Shown here: positions 19,589 to 30,412 of the stretch, piece after piece | Position numbering within the stretch: the first letter of the stretch is position 1 | Layout of the letters: every line of letters begins with the position of its first letter | Origin: Hyphomonas sp. | GTDB taxonomy: Bacteria > Pseudomonadota > Alphaproteobacteria > Caulobacterales > Hyphomonadaceae | NCBI RefSeq assembly: GCF_013823385.1 | Contig: NZ_PNMA01000009.1 | Coordinates: 1-64,000 of the forward strand | Reading direction: 5' to 3' | DNA length: 64,000 nt | Position numbers and translations under genes: made by a program | Notes under the pieces: generated by a model | Database searches by the model: none | What the model was told of the DNA's origin: nothing | What the model saw: only the letters and a program-made list of their open reading frames with translations

Positions 19589-20356
19589 ATGGCAGAGCTG
19601 GAATTTGCCGGTCAGGTAGCACTGGTTACGGGTGGTTCATCAGGTATTGGCGCGGCGACCGTGAAGGCGTTCTGCAAGGCTGGGGCGGCCGTCGTCATTG
19701 CCGATATTCTGGATGCCGAGGGCAAGGCGCTGGCCGCAGAACTGGCAAAGGCCGGTCATCGCGCAGTCTACCAGCATTGCGATGTGACGCGCGAAGGTGA
19801 CATCGCTGCGGCTGTGGAATGCGCCACCGGAACATTCGGCGCCCTGCATCACGCGTTCAACAATGCCGGTATTGAGGGCGAGGCCGCGCCGGTCGATCAG
19901 GCAACGAATGATGATTGGGAGCGCGTCATCGCGGTCAATCTGCGCGGTGTGTGGTGGTGCATGAAGCATGAGATCCCGGCCATGCGTGCGACGGGAGCGG
20001 CCTGTTCGATCGTCAATTGTTCGTCGATCGCCGGCCTCACCGGCTTTGCAGCTATCCCGGCCTATGTGGCGAGTAAACATGGGGTGGTCGGCCTCACCCG
20101 CAGCGCGGCGCTCGACCTGGCAACAGGATCAATCCGTGTAAATGCAATCTGTCCCGGCGTGATCCAGACCCCGATGATCGACCGGTTTGCGGGCGAAGAC
20201 GGCGCAGCCCGTGAGGCGCTCACATCGGGCGCGCCGATGGCGCGGATGGGCACGCCCGAAGAGATCGCGCGCGCGGTGCTCTGGCTTTGCGGCCGGGGCG
20301 CGAGCTACATGACCGGGCAGGCGATCGCCGTGGACGGCGGCTGGACGGCCCGGTAG
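19589..20356 (+). CDS. SDR family oxidoreductase
   Basis: 'ALVTGGSSGIGAATVKAF', 'NNAG', 'YVASKHGVVGLTRSAALDLA', C-terminal 'YMTGQAIAVDGGWTAR'. Confidence 0.93.
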   Translation: MAELEFAGQVALVTGGSSGIGAATVKAFCKAGAAVVIADILDAEGKALAAELAKAGHRAVYQHCDVTREGDIAAAVECATGTFGALHHAFNNAGIEGEAAPVDQATNDDWERVIAVNLRGVWWCMKHEIPAMRATGAACSIVNCSSIAGLTGFAAIPAYVASKHGVVGLTRSAALDLATGSIRVNAICPGVIQTPMIDRFAGEDGAAREALTSGAPMARMGTPEEIARAVLWLCGRGASYMTGQAIAVDGGWTAR

Positions 20357-20533
20357 GGGCTGCAGGTAATGCGAGGAGGGGCGTGAAGCATGAAACGGGC
20401 CGCAAGGGGGGGTGATTGCCTCTCGCCTCGGATCGCACACGCGCCTCATCCTTGCCACTGCCGCCGGTGAAATGCGCCACGCTCAGAGACATCCGCCCAG
20501 GAACTGACTGACTCCAACCGCAGGCTTCCGAAC

Positions 20534-23245
20534 ATGACCGACATTGCGACATCTCCCCCGGCTGCCGCGCCGGCCTATCATGCCCGCCCCATTGCCGATG
20601 TCGTGTCGGCGCTCGGCGCTGATCCGAGGCAGGGGTTGACCGAAGCTGAAGCTGCGGCCCGCCTTCAGAAATACGGCCCCAACCGGTTGCCTGAGGGAAA
20701 GCGGCGCCATCCGGCGCTCCGCTTCCTCGCCCATTTCCACAATGTCCTGATCTATGTGCTGATCGGGGCGGGTATTGTGACGGCTTTTCTGGAGCACTGG
20801 ATCGACACCGCCGTCATCCTGGCTGTGGTGGTGGTCAACGCCGTCATCGGCTTCATCCAGGAAGGGCGCGCCGAACAGGCGATGGACGCGATCCGCGACA
20901 TGCTGAGCCCGCACGCCTCGGTCCTGCGGGGCGGGCACCGTATCTCCGTTGACGGAGAAAATATCGTGCCCGGCGACATCGTGCTGCTCGAAGCGGGAGA
21001 TAAAGTGCCTGCCGATTTGCGCCTCATTCAGGCCAGCAATCTTCAGGCCCAGGAAGCGATCCTCACCGGCGAGTCCGTTCCGGTGGCCAAACATGTGGAT
21101 CCGGTGGCGGAAGCCGCGCCCCTCGGCGACCGGAAATGCCTCCTCTTCAGTGGCACCCTGCTGACCTCCGGCACAGCTCGCGGCGTTGTTGTCGCCACCG
21201 GCCAGGAAACCGAGATCGGCCGGATCAGCGGCCTTCTCGGCGAAGTGCAGACGCTGACCACGCCTCTGGTCGCCCAGATGGCAGGCTTTGCCCGCTGGCT
21301 CACGGTGATGATCCTGCTGATATCGGCGGTGCTGCTCCTCTTTGGCTATTTCGTCGATCATTTCGAATTCATCGATGTGTTCATGGCAGTGGTCAGCCTG
21401 GCGGTGGCCGCCATTCCCGAAGGGTTGCCCGCAGTTCTGACAATCACCCTCGCCGTTGGCGTCCAGGCCATGGCGCGCCGCAATGCCATCGTCCGCCGGC
21501 TGCCTGCGATCGAGACGATCGGGTCGGTCTCCGTTATCTGCAGCGACAAGACCGGCACCCTCACCCGCAATGAAATGGTCGTCGCATCCGTTGTGACATC
21601 TGCGGGCACAGCCGAGATCGGTGGGGAGGGCTACGCGCCTGCCGGTCCTGTCACCGGGCTTGACCCGGCCAGCCTCGTCCCGCTCGCCCGGATCGCGGCG
21701 CTCTGCAATGATGCCAGCCTCACGCAGGCGGAGGGCGACTGGCGCGTGGAGGGCGATCCCATGGAGGGCGCCCTCATCGCGCTCGCCGGCAAACTCTCTG
21801 TTCCCCGCGACGAGGTAGAAGCGCAGCATCCGCGCATTGCCGAAATCCCGTTCGATTCCAGCACGCGCTATATGGCGACGCTTCACCGGGACGAAGCCGG
21901 GCGGGGCCTTGCCGGCATCAAGGGCGCGCCTGAGCGGATCGCGGCGATGGCAACCCTTCAGCGCGCCGCCGATGGCGGCACCGAACCTGTCGATCCCGCC
22001 TACTGGCAGAAGATGGGCGATGAGATCGCGGCGCGCGGCATGCGTGTTCTGGCGCTCGCCGAAAAGCCGCTTGCCGCGCCGCCGGATGAATTTGATCCGT
22101 CCACGCTCGAAACCGGTGTCGTTCTCCTCGGCCTCGTCGGCCTCATAGACCCGCCGCGCGCCGAGGCGATCGAAGCGGTTGCTGCCTGTCATGGCGCGGG
22201 TATCGCGGTGAAGATGATTACCGGCGATCATGCGGGCACTGCCGCCGCCATCGGCCGCCAGATCGGCCTCATCAATCCGGACGAAGTGCTCACCGGCGCC
22301 GATCTCGACATGCTGGACGACGCCCAGCTGCAGGCGCGGATCGAGCGGACCAACATCTTCGCCCGCACCAGCCCCGAGCATAAGCTGCGCCTTGTCATGG
22401 CGCTGCAGGCGCGCGGTCTCAGCGTCGCCATGACCGGTGACGGGGTGAATGACGCCCCCGCCCTGAAGCGGGCCGATGCCGGCATCGCCATGGGCCGGAA
22501 GGGATCGGAAGCGGCCAAGGAAGCGGCTGACCTTGTGCTCGCCGACGACAATTTCGCCTCCATCGTGGCCGGCGTACAGGAAGGCCGCACCGTCTACGAC
22601 AATATCAAGAAGGTCATCAGCTGGACCCTGCCGACCAATGCCGGCGAGGCGGCCACGATCATGGTCGCCCTGGTGTTCGGCTTCGCCTTGCCGATGACGC
22701 CGGTGCAGCTTCTCTGGATCAATCTGATCACCGCCGTCACGCTCGGTCTCGCGCTCGCCTTCGAGCCGACCGAGAAGACCACGATGCGCCGTCCGCCCCG
22801 CCCGCGCAGCGAGCCGCTGCTCACCGGCGAACTTGTCTGGCATATCGTTCTGGTATCCACCCTCTTCCTGGCCGCCGTGTACGGTATGTTCCTCTATGCC
22901 AAGGATCAGGGCTATCCGATCGAGCTTGCCCGCACCATCGCGCTGAACACGCTCGTTGTGCTGGAGATATTCCATCTGTTCTTTATCCGGAATATCTATG
23001 GGGCATCGCTGACCTGGGCGGCTGCAAAGGGAACCAGGTTCGTCTGGTTCGCTGTCATCGCCGTCACAGCAGGGCAGTTCGCGATTACCTATGTTCCCTG
23101 GTTGCAGCAGATTTTCGGCACGGCGGCCGTGCCGCTGCAGGACGGCGTTCTCATCGTCGCCGTGGGGGCGGCCTTCTTTGCCATCATCGAAACCGAGAAG
23201 CAGATACGCCTGCGCGTCGCCGGCCTGCGCGGTGTCCATGCCTGA
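20534..23245 (+). CDS. P-type cation-transporting ATPase (P2/Ca2+-type)
   Basis: 'AAIPEGLPAVLTITLAVG', 'ICSDKTGTLTRNEMV', 'MTGDGVNDAPALKRADAGIAMG'. Confidence 0.95.
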   Translation: MTDIATSPPAAAPAYHARPIADVVSALGADPRQGLTEAEAAARLQKYGPNRLPEGKRRHPALRFLAHFHNVLIYVLIGAGIVTAFLEHWIDTAVILAVVVVNAVIGFIQEGRAEQAMDAIRDMLSPHASVLRGGHRISVDGENIVPGDIVLLEAGDKVPADLRLIQASNLQAQEAILTGESVPVAKHVDPVAEAAPLGDRKCLLFSGTLLTSGTARGVVVATGQETEIGRISGLLGEVQTLTTPLVAQMAGFARWLTVMILLISAVLLLFGYFVDHFEFIDVFMAVVSLAVAAIPEGLPAVLTITLAVGVQAMARRNAIVRRLPAIETIGSVSVICSDKTGTLTRNEMVVASVVTSAGTAEIGGEGYAPAGPVTGLDPASLVPLARIAALCNDASLTQAEGDWRVEGDPMEGALIALAGKLSVPRDEVEAQHPRIAEIPFDSSTRYMATLHRDEAGRGLAGIKGAPERIAAMATLQRAADGGTEPVDPAYWQKMGDEIAARGMRVLALAEKPLAAPPDEFDPSTLETGVVLLGLVGLIDPPRAEAIEAVAACHGAGIAVKMITGDHAGTAAAIGRQIGLINPDEVLTGADLDMLDDAQLQARIERTNIFARTSPEHKLRLVMALQARGLSVAMTGDGVNDAPALKRADAGIAMGRKGSEAAKEAADLVLADDNFASIVAGVQEGRTVYDNIKKVISWTLPTNAGEAATIMVALVFGFALPMTPVQLLWINLITAVTLGLALAFEPTEKTTMRRPPRPRSEPLLTGELVWHIVLVSTLFLAAVYGMFLYAKDQGYPIELARTIALNTLVVLEIFHLFFIRNIYGASLTWAAAKGTRFVWFAVIAVTAGQFAITYVPWLQQIFGTAAVPLQDGVLIVAVGAAFFAIIETEKQIRLRVAGLRGVHA

Positions 23246-23477
23246 GGCGGCGCGCGGGACATTCGCGAAGGGGGCCGCGATCCTGCCGTGAATGCAGGCG
23301 TTTGAGTGTGTTCCAGCCCTATCGAAGCTGCGGATGGCTGGCTGAAATGCGGAAATGTGGCCGTTCGGACCCGGCATTGACCGGATTGTGCGCAGATGGC
23401 CGCCTCGCAAAGCATATCCGGCCGGGCGCCTTGATGCGGCGCGAGAAAAGCGCAACACTTCTGAGGTGTTACAACAG

Positions 23478-24068
23478 ATGCGGGCGTTGGACGTGAGCAA
23501 TTCACCTGTGGGGTCTCTGCCAATAGACCAGAGCGGCCGGCCGGCACCTTCCGGCGGCGGGCGGTCACATGCGGTTGCCATTGAGGAATTGTACCGGACC
23601 TACTGGAAGGACCTTTGCCAGCAGCTCCGCCGGGCATTTGGCTCTGGCCCGCCTGAGCCGGAAGACGTTGCGCAGGCCGCTTTTGCGCGGTTTGCGGAGC
23701 TTGGCGAGGCGGTGCAGGTTCGCAATCCGCGGGCATTGCTGCTGGTGACTGCCCGGAACATTGTTCTGGATCACAAGCGCCGCAATGGGCGCCATGCGGC
23801 CTATGCCCGGTCGATGCAGGCGGAACTCCTCAATGCGGGCCAGGATGATATCTCGCCGGAACGCGCTCTCCTGGACATGGAGCGGCTGGAGATTGTAAGG
23901 CGCGCCATTGATCAGCTGCCGCACAAACAGAAAGTCGTCCTCAGCCTCCACCGGCATCGCGGATATACCTATCAGCAGATCGTCCAGGAAACCGGCTGGT
24001 CGTATGGGGATGTCTACCGTCAGATGGAATCGGCGCTTGCCTCGCTCTCCGAAGCGTTGAAAAGCTGA
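23478..24068 (+). CDS. FecI-like ECF RNA polymerase sigma factor
   Basis: 'PEDVAQAAFARFAELGEAVQVRNPRALLLVTARNIVLDHKRRNGRH', 'IDQLPHKQKVVLSLHRHRGYTYQQIVQETGWSYGDVYRQMESALASL'; followed by fecR-like and receptor genes. The ORF extends upstream to 23355. Confidence 0.88.
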   Translation: MRALDVSNSPVGSLPIDQSGRPAPSGGGRSHAVAIEELYRTYWKDLCQQLRRAFGSGPPEPEDVAQAAFARFAELGEAVQVRNPRALLLVTARNIVLDHKRRNGRHAAYARSMQAELLNAGQDDISPERALLDMERLEIVRRAIDQLPHKQKVVLSLHRHRGYTYQQIVQETGWSYGDVYRQMESALASLSEALKS

Positions 24069-24104
24069 TCGAAATACCAACCGGCCAGGGATGGGCTATC
24101 TGAC

Positions 24105-25127
24105 GTGACTGAGGACAACCGCAAGGGAAACGGGATAGAGGCTGCCGCCCGCAGTTGGGCGGTCTACCTGCATTCCGGCGATGCCCGGCCGGAGAAGGTC
24201 GCGGAGTTTGATGCCTGGCTTGCGGCAGACCGGGCGCACTTGCTGGCGTTCCGCCGCTATGAAAGATTGATGAGCGATCTGGCGCTGATCCCGGAGCTGG
24301 GCGATGTCGACATCGCCGCAGCGCCGAAGCTGCCGCCGGGCCAGCGTCCGCGCGTTCATCGTCCCCAGCAGCTGATCACGGCCCTTGCCCTGATAGTGGT
24401 GGTGCTGGGCGGCGCATTCGTGGGATTGCGCGGGGCTTCGCCCGGTTCCTCGCCGGTGGCTGATCCGGCGTATGAAACGATGATTGCGGAAATCCGCGAT
24501 ATTCATCTGGCCGATGGCAGCATCGTGACCCTCGGTGCCCGCTCGCGCATCGAACCGGCATTTACCGACACGATGCGGATCGTGAAACTGCAGGAGGGGG
24601 AAGCCTTCTTTGATGTGGCGCCTGATCCTGAGCGTCCATTTTATGTTGAAGCCGGGGACCGCCTGATCCGCGTGGTGGGAACACGTTTCGATGTGCGCCA
24701 GGGCCCTGACACCGTAAGAGTGGCCGTGGTGGAGGGGATCGTCGAAGTGCTTCAGGCCGAGACGCCCGCGCAGGCGGAGGCTTCACGCCAGGTGATCGAG
24801 AAGAACGTGCTGCAGGCGGGAGATGAAGTCGTCGCCCGCATCGGGTCTGTCGAGGCCACCCTCGGCGCCATAGAGCCGGCGGAGGCGGCGCCCTGGCGGC
24901 GGGGATGGCTGACCTATGAGGATGCGAGCCTCGCCGAGATCGTGTCGGACGCCAATCGCTACAGCCGGCGGCAGATCATCCTCAAAGATGAACGTATCGG
25001 CGACCTGCGGATGACGGCCGCCTTCAGTGTCGAGAAGATTGATCAGTTCGCCGCGGGCCTTGAGGTCACCTATGGTCTCAGGGCGGATTATGCCGACCCC
25101 ACCAGGATCATCCTGAGCGGTTCGTGA
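24105..25127 (+). CDS. FecR-family anti-sigma/sigma-regulator protein
   Basis: 'FDAWLAADRAHLLAFRRYE', central TM, FecR domain 'IRDIHLADGSIVTLGARSRIEPAF...GEAFFDVAPDPERPFYVEAGDRLIRVVGTRFDVR'. Confidence 0.92.
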   Translation: MTEDNRKGNGIEAAARSWAVYLHSGDARPEKVAEFDAWLAADRAHLLAFRRYERLMSDLALIPELGDVDIAAAPKLPPGQRPRVHRPQQLITALALIVVVLGGAFVGLRGASPGSSPVADPAYETMIAEIRDIHLADGSIVTLGARSRIEPAFTDTMRIVKLQEGEAFFDVAPDPERPFYVEAGDRLIRVVGTRFDVRQGPDTVRVAVVEGIVEVLQAETPAQAEASRQVIEKNVLQAGDEVVARIGSVEATLGAIEPAEAAPWRRGWLTYEDASLAEIVSDANRYSRRQIILKDERIGDLRMTAAFSVEKIDQFAAGLEVTYGLRADYADPTRIILSGS

Positions 25128-25311
25128 CGCCGCCAACCCCCCAGACGCGCTTAAAAGTTGGGTGAGCTCTGCTTAAAACCTGCGCATATCCCGGCATGTG
25201 TAAGAAACATTCAACGCAGAACCTCATTTATTTTGGATAATTGGCATCGCACGCTCGTCCTCACTTATGAGGGCTGCCTGCAGGGGGCGCCCATATCGGG
25301 GTTACAATTCC

Positions 25312-28167
25312 ATGCGCAAGACGCTTCCTCCACTTCTCCGGGTCAGCCTGGCGAGCGCGGTCTCGATGACTGCTTTGCAGTTCGCGGCGGCCTCCGCCCA
25401 GATCGCCACCAGTTCGCCGGCAGCATTTGAAATCGAATCCCAGTCGCTGGCCAAAGCGCTGGTGAAGTATTCCGAACAGTCACACATGGTGATCGTGGCG
25501 CCTGTCGAACTCGTGAATGGCAAGACGTCTGCTGCGGTCCAGGGCGTTTTTCCGCCTGAGCAGGCGCTCAACAATCTGCTGACCGGCACGGGCCTGACCG
25601 CTCAGACGCATGAAAGCGGCGCCCTTACGCTCAAACTCGCCTCGGTCGAGGAGGGCCGCAGCCCGGCCCGCCCTTTAGTGATGGCGCAGGCGGCGACCAC
25701 GGCGCCGCAACCCGCACCGGCACGGGCAAGTAGCCCCGCAGAAGATAGCGTCAGCGTCCAGGAAACGGTCATTGTGACCGGTGTTCGCGGCGCGCCGCGC
25801 TCGATCATCGACAGCCCGACACCGATCGATGTGTTCTCGGCCGATGATATTCAGCAGGGCAGCCCGACGGGCGTGTTTGAATCCCTGCGCTATCTGGTGC
25901 CCTCCTTCAACCTGCCGACCCGCGCAGGCGGGGGCACGGCCACGGTTATCGCGACCGGCGGCCTGCGTGGCTTGAACCCGGACCACACCCTCGTCCTCGT
26001 CAACGGCAAGCGCCGCCACAAGACGGCGCTGATCAACTCGGTCTCCTCGCTCTATAACGGCGCTGCGGGCGTTGATCTCAACATGATCCCGTCTTCGGCG
26101 ATTGCGCGCATCGAAGTGCTGCGCGATGGCGCGGCAGCCCAGTATGGGTCTGACGCGATTGCCGGTGTCATCAACATCATCCTGAAAGACAGCCCCGAAG
26201 GCGGTGAAGCCTCGGTCAGCTTCGGCGAGAATTTCGACCGTTCGGACGGGGAGTTCCTCACCGGCTCGCTCAACCAGGGATATGCCATCGGCGAGTCCGG
26301 CTTTGCACATTTCTCCTACAGCTATATGGACCGCAACGCGTCCAACCGCGCCGTGCCGATTGCCGACACGGTGAACCTCTATCCGCTGCTGCCGGGCGGT
26401 GTGCGCGATCCCCGCGAGGCGACGATTGACCGTCTCGTGACGAAAAACTATGGCGCCTTCCCGCAGACCTCCCACACCTTCGGCGTGAACCTCGGCTATG
26501 AGGTCAATGGGCTGGAGCTTTACGGCTTCGGCACTTATGGCGCCCGAACCTCCGTGCTCGACTGGTCCTATCGCGCGCCCAACAATATTGCCTCGCTGCC
26601 GGAACTCTATCCCAACGGCTTCAGCCCGCGTCTGACGATCTATGAAGACGATTTCGAAATCGCCGGGGGCGTGCGCGGCAGCTATGGCGAATGGAACTGG
26701 GATCTCTCGTCCAATTACGGCATCGACATTACCGACTGGGAGAATGACAACGGCCTGAATGCCAGCCTCGGCCCGGCGAGCCCGACGCATTTTGAAGTCG
26801 GCCGGCTGATCTCGTCTGAATGGGTCAACGCGTTTGACGCGACCCGCCCCTATGACCTGGGCAGCTCCGGTGAACTGCAGGTGTCTTTCGGCTTCCAGCA
26901 CCGTCTTGAGAAGTATGAGATCGAAGAAGGCGAAGAAGCCAGCTGGGCCGCCGGCACCTATGTCCGCCCGGTGGGTCAACCCTTCGCTGGCCAGTTGCAG
27001 ACGCCAGGCTCGCAGGCCACCCCCGGCTTCCGTCCGGATGATGCCGGATCTGTTGAACGCAACAACCTGTCCGTCTACGGCGAACTTGGCTGGAGCGCGA
27101 CCGACAAGCTGTTCCTGTCCGGCGCCCTGCGTTTCGAGAGCTTCGATGACGATGCCGGCGAGGAACTGATCTACAAGCTCAATGGCCGCTATGAACTCAC
27201 CGACTGGCTGGCGGCACGTGCGTCGTATAACACGGGCTTCCGGGCGCCGACGCTGGCCCAGCAGGCCTATTCCTCGACCACCAGCCAGTTCCGCGATCTC
27301 AATGGCGACGGTGAGAACGAATTGCTGTTGCTGAAGAACCTGCCGGTCAATTCTGCGGCGGCCATCGCCCTTGGGGCGAGCCCGCTTGTGCCGGAGACTT
27401 CCACCAATATCAGCTTCGGTGTCACCCTGACGCCGCTGAACAATCTGGCCATTACCATTGATGCCTACCGCATTGATGTGGACGACCGGATCGCAGTGAC
27501 TACCACTTTCTCGCCGCTCGACACCCGGTTGTCGGCAGATGGGGTGACGACCATCGGCCGGCAGATCCAGAACATCCTGACGGCAAACGGTCTGCCCGCC
27601 GAGATCAGCGGACAGTACTATACCAATGCCATTGATACGCGCACTGAGGGTGTCGATGTGGTGGCGACCTATATGCTTCCGACAGACGGTTTCGGCGATT
27701 TTGCCTTCAAGGCCGGCTACAACAAGAACGAAACCGAGATCACCGGCATTGTCGATAACCCGGCGTCGCTCTCCGTTCTGGGGGGCATCGTGATCTTTGA
27801 CCGGAGCAAGCAGAATGCCCTGACCACCGCCATTCCCGATTCCAAGATCACCCTTGGACTGGACTGGACGCTCGGCGGTTTCTCGGTCAATGCGCGGACG
27901 ACGCGGTTTGGCACCTATACCGTTCAGAATGCCACAAACCCGGCGGCAGATTATGATGTCGATCCGGCATGGATCACTGATCTCGAAATCGGCTATGCCA
28001 TCAGCGAAGCATTGAGTGTGTTTGCCGGGGCGAACAATGTGTTCAACGAATATCCTCAGGAGATCGCAGCGCCTGGTGCAACGACGGGATCGAACATGTA
28101 CAACACGTTTGCGCCCTTCGGTTTCACGGGCGGCTCCTGGTTCGTTCGCGGCGTCTATAAGTGGTAA
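25312..28167 (+). CDS. TonB-dependent receptor with N-terminal STN (signalling) domain
   Basis: STN region '[57 protein letters not shown]', plug '[26 protein letters not shown]', C-terminal beta-strand ending '...[10 protein letters not shown]'. The ORF track start at 25267 is upstream of the likely start. Confidence 0.93.
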   Translation: MRKTLPPLLRVSLASAVSMTALQFAAASAQIATSSPAAFEIESQSLAKALVKYSEQSHMVIVAPVELVNGKTSAAVQGVFPPEQALNNLLTGTGLTAQTHESGALTLKLASVEEGRSPARPLVMAQAATTAPQPAPARASSPAEDSVSVQETVIVTGVRGAPRSIIDSPTPIDVFSADDIQQGSPTGVFESLRYLVPSFNLPTRAGGGTATVIATGGLRGLNPDHTLVLVNGKRRHKTALINSVSSLYNGAAGVDLNMIPSSAIARIEVLRDGAAAQYGSDAIAGVINIILKDSPEGGEASVSFGENFDRSDGEFLTGSLNQGYAIGESGFAHFSYSYMDRNASNRAVPIADTVNLYPLLPGGVRDPREATIDRLVTKNYGAFPQTSHTFGVNLGYEVNGLELYGFGTYGARTSVLDWSYRAPNNIASLPELYPNGFSPRLTIYEDDFEIAGGVRGSYGEWNWDLSSNYGIDITDWENDNGLNASLGPASPTHFEVGRLISSEWVNAFDATRPYDLGSSGELQVSFGFQHRLEKYEIEEGEEASWAAGTYVRPVGQPFAGQLQTPGSQATPGFRPDDAGSVERNNLSVYGELGWSATDKLFLSGALRFESFDDDAGEELIYKLNGRYELTDWLAARASYNTGFRAPTLAQQAYSSTTSQFRDLNGDGENELLLLKNLPVNSAAAIALGASPLVPETSTNISFGVTLTPLNNLAITIDAYRIDVDDRIAVTTTFSPLDTRLSADGVTTIGRQIQNILTANGLPAEISGQYYTNAIDTRTEGVDVVATYMLPTDGFGDFAFKAGYNKNETEITGIVDNPASLSVLGGIVIFDRSKQNALTTAIPDSKITLGLDWTLGGFSVNARTTRFGTYTVQNATNPAADYDVDPAWITDLEIGYAISEALSVFAGANNVFNEYPQEIAAPGATTGSNMYNTFAPFGFTGGSWFVRGVYKW

Positions 28168-28175
28168 TTTGAAGC

Positions 28176-28207
28176 ATAGGGCCCGGCAGACCGCTGCCGG
28201 GCCCTAT
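28176..28207. promoter_or_regulatory. Perfect 14-bp stem / 4-nt loop hairpin between receptor and acylase genes
   Basis: ATAGGGCCCGGCAG-ACCG-CTGCCGGGCCCTAT; no T-tract follows. Confidence 0.8.
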
Positions 28208-28246
28208 CCATTCTGCAGGCAGATAAAAATCGAGAGGATTTCAGGG

Positions 28247-30391
28247 ATGAAACAAATGAGGTTGGCTGCGGCCGGCTTCCTGGTGATGGCCCAGCTCGGG
28301 CTCGCAGGATGTGCAAGCGGCGGCAACGCCGCGTCAACGCTCGCCGGGGAAGTTGAGCCGGCGCCCCAGCAGGCCGAGATCCTCTGGGACACCTATGGCG
28401 TCCCGCATATCTATGGTCCGGATGCGGACTCAGTCTTCTATGGCTATGGCTGGGCGCAGGTCGCCAGCCACGCCAACACGGTGCTGCGCCTCTATGGCGA
28501 GGCACGCGGCAAGGGCGCCGAATATTGGGGCGCAGAGTATGAAGAGACCGCCAGATGGCTGGTGATGAACGACGTGCCGGCCCGCGCCCAGAAATGGTAT
28601 GAGGCCTACTCGCCGGAGTTCCGTGTAAAGATCGATGCGTTCGCCGAGGGCATGAATGCCTATGCGGCCGCCCATCCCGAAGCGATTGATCCTGAGCTTG
28701 CGATTGTCCTGCCGGTCAGCGGCGTGGATGTGGTGGCCCATGCCCACCGGCTGATGAATTTCATCTATGTCGCCTCGCCCGGCCGTGTGGCGGGGGAGGG
28801 CGATCCGCCCGAGCTTTCCGAACAGGGCTCCAACACATGGGCCATCGCCGGTTCGAAGACGGCATCGGGCAACACGATGCTGCTGCAGAACCCGCACCTT
28901 CCCTGGGGCACAGGCTATTTCATCTATTACGAGGCTCACCTCACCGCCCCTGATTTCGAGATCTATGGCGCCACGCAGATCGGCCTGCCGGTGATCCGTT
29001 TTGCCTTCAACCAGCAGATGGGCATCTCCAACACCGTCAACGGAATGCTGGGCGCCACCACCTACAAACTCTCGCTGAAAGACAATGGCTATCTCTTCGA
29101 TGGCGAGGTGCTGCCCTTCGAGGTGCGCGAAACCGGCTACAAGGTGCGCCAGGAAGATGGCAGCCTGCTGGACGTGCCGGTTTCCGTGCGCTCCACCGTT
29201 CATGGCCCTGTGTTCGACAAGCCCGATGGCACGGCGGTTGCGCTACGGGTGGCCGGCCTCGACCGGGGCGGCATGCTGGAACAGTATTTCGACATGGTCA
29301 CCGCAGACAGCTACGCCGAATTCGATGCAGCGATGAGCCGCCTGCAGGTGCCGACCTTCAACATCTCCTATGCAGACCGGGACGGGCATATCGAATACAC
29401 CTTCAATGGCATCGCGCCCAAGCGGGCTTCGGGCGATCTTGCCTTCTGGCAAGGGCTCGTGCCGGGCGATACATCCGAATATCTCTGGACGGAGGTTCAC
29501 CCCTTCGAAGACCTTCCGCGCGTGACCGATCCGGCCACCGGCTTCATCCAGAATTCCAACGATCCGCCCTGGGAGGCGACCTATCCGGTCGCCTACAAGC
29601 CGGAAGACTTCCCGCCCTATCTTGCCCCGCGCACGCCGCTCTCCATGCGCGCTCAGGAATCCATCCGCATGATGGTGGAGGCTGAAAACCTCACGCTTGA
29701 AGAACTCGTCGAGTTGAAACTCTCCGCCAATGCGCTGATGGCAGACCGCGTGTTGCCGGACCTGCTGGCGGCGGCCGCCAATGATCCGGACCCGGATATG
29801 CAGGCGGCTGTTGCGCTTCTCTCGGAATGGGACCGGACCTTTTCCAGCGATAATCGCGCGGGCGTCCTCTTCGAGGAATGGGCCAAGCTCTTTACCGGCC
29901 CGCGCATGACGGGGCAGGCCGGCTTTGCCGTGCCCTGGTCTGCGGATGATCCCATCAACACGCCTTCCGGCCTGAAAGATCCGGCCGCCGCCACCGAACA
30001 GCTGCGCAAGGCAATTGCTTCGACCAAGGAGAAATATGGGCGGATCGATCCGGTCTATGGGGAGGTGTCGCGCTTCATCCTTGAGGATGTGGATGTGCCG
30101 GGCCATGGCGGCTTTGGTAACCTCGGCGCCTTCCATGTGATCACCTGGTCGGACCCGGACGCCGAAGGCGTGCGCACGCCCACACACGGGGAAACCTGGG
30201 TCGCGATGATCGAGTTTTCGACGCCCGTGAAGGCTTACGGCCTGATGAGCTATGGCAACTCCCGCCAACCCGGCACCGCCCATTACAGCGACCAGCTGGA
30301 GATGCTCTCGGAAGGAAAGTATCGCGAGCTCTGGCTGCAGCGCGATCAGGTAGAAGCCAATCTTTCCGAACGCACCCCGCTCAATCGATAA
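28247..30391 (+). CDS. Penicillin acylase family (Ntn-hydrolase) lipoprotein
   Basis: Lipobox '[10 protein letters not shown]'; '[28 protein letters not shown]'; autocleavage/nucleophile region '[29 protein letters not shown]'. Confidence 0.92.
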   Translation: MKQMRLAAAGFLVMAQLGLAGCASGGNAASTLAGEVEPAPQQAEILWDTYGVPHIYGPDADSVFYGYGWAQVASHANTVLRLYGEARGKGAEYWGAEYEETARWLVMNDVPARAQKWYEAYSPEFRVKIDAFAEGMNAYAAAHPEAIDPELAIVLPVSGVDVVAHAHRLMNFIYVASPGRVAGEGDPPELSEQGSNTWAIAGSKTASGNTMLLQNPHLPWGTGYFIYYEAHLTAPDFEIYGATQIGLPVIRFAFNQQMGISNTVNGMLGATTYKLSLKDNGYLFDGEVLPFEVRETGYKVRQEDGSLLDVPVSVRSTVHGPVFDKPDGTAVALRVAGLDRGGMLEQYFDMVTADSYAEFDAAMSRLQVPTFNISYADRDGHIEYTFNGIAPKRASGDLAFWQGLVPGDTSEYLWTEVHPFEDLPRVTDPATGFIQNSNDPPWEATYPVAYKPEDFPPYLAPRTPLSMRAQESIRMMVEAENLTLEELVELKLSANALMADRVLPDLLAAAANDPDPDMQAAVALLSEWDRTFSSDNRAGVLFEEWAKLFTGPRMTGQAGFAVPWSADDPINTPSGLKDPAAATEQLRKAIASTKEKYGRIDPVYGEVSRFILEDVDVPGHGGFGNLGAFHVITWSDPDAEGVRTPTHGETWVAMIEFSTPVKAYGLMSYGNSRQPGTAHYSDQLEMLSEGKYRELWLQRDQVEANLSERTPLNR

Positions 30392-30412
30392 TCCGATAAC
30401 GGAACAGAGAAC

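Noticed and set aside
20483-23581. 1032-aa minus-strand ORF opposite the P-type ATPase
   Set aside because: Antisense to a gene with all P-type ATPase motifs; Arg/Gly/Asp/His-rich composition typical of high-GC shadow ORFs.
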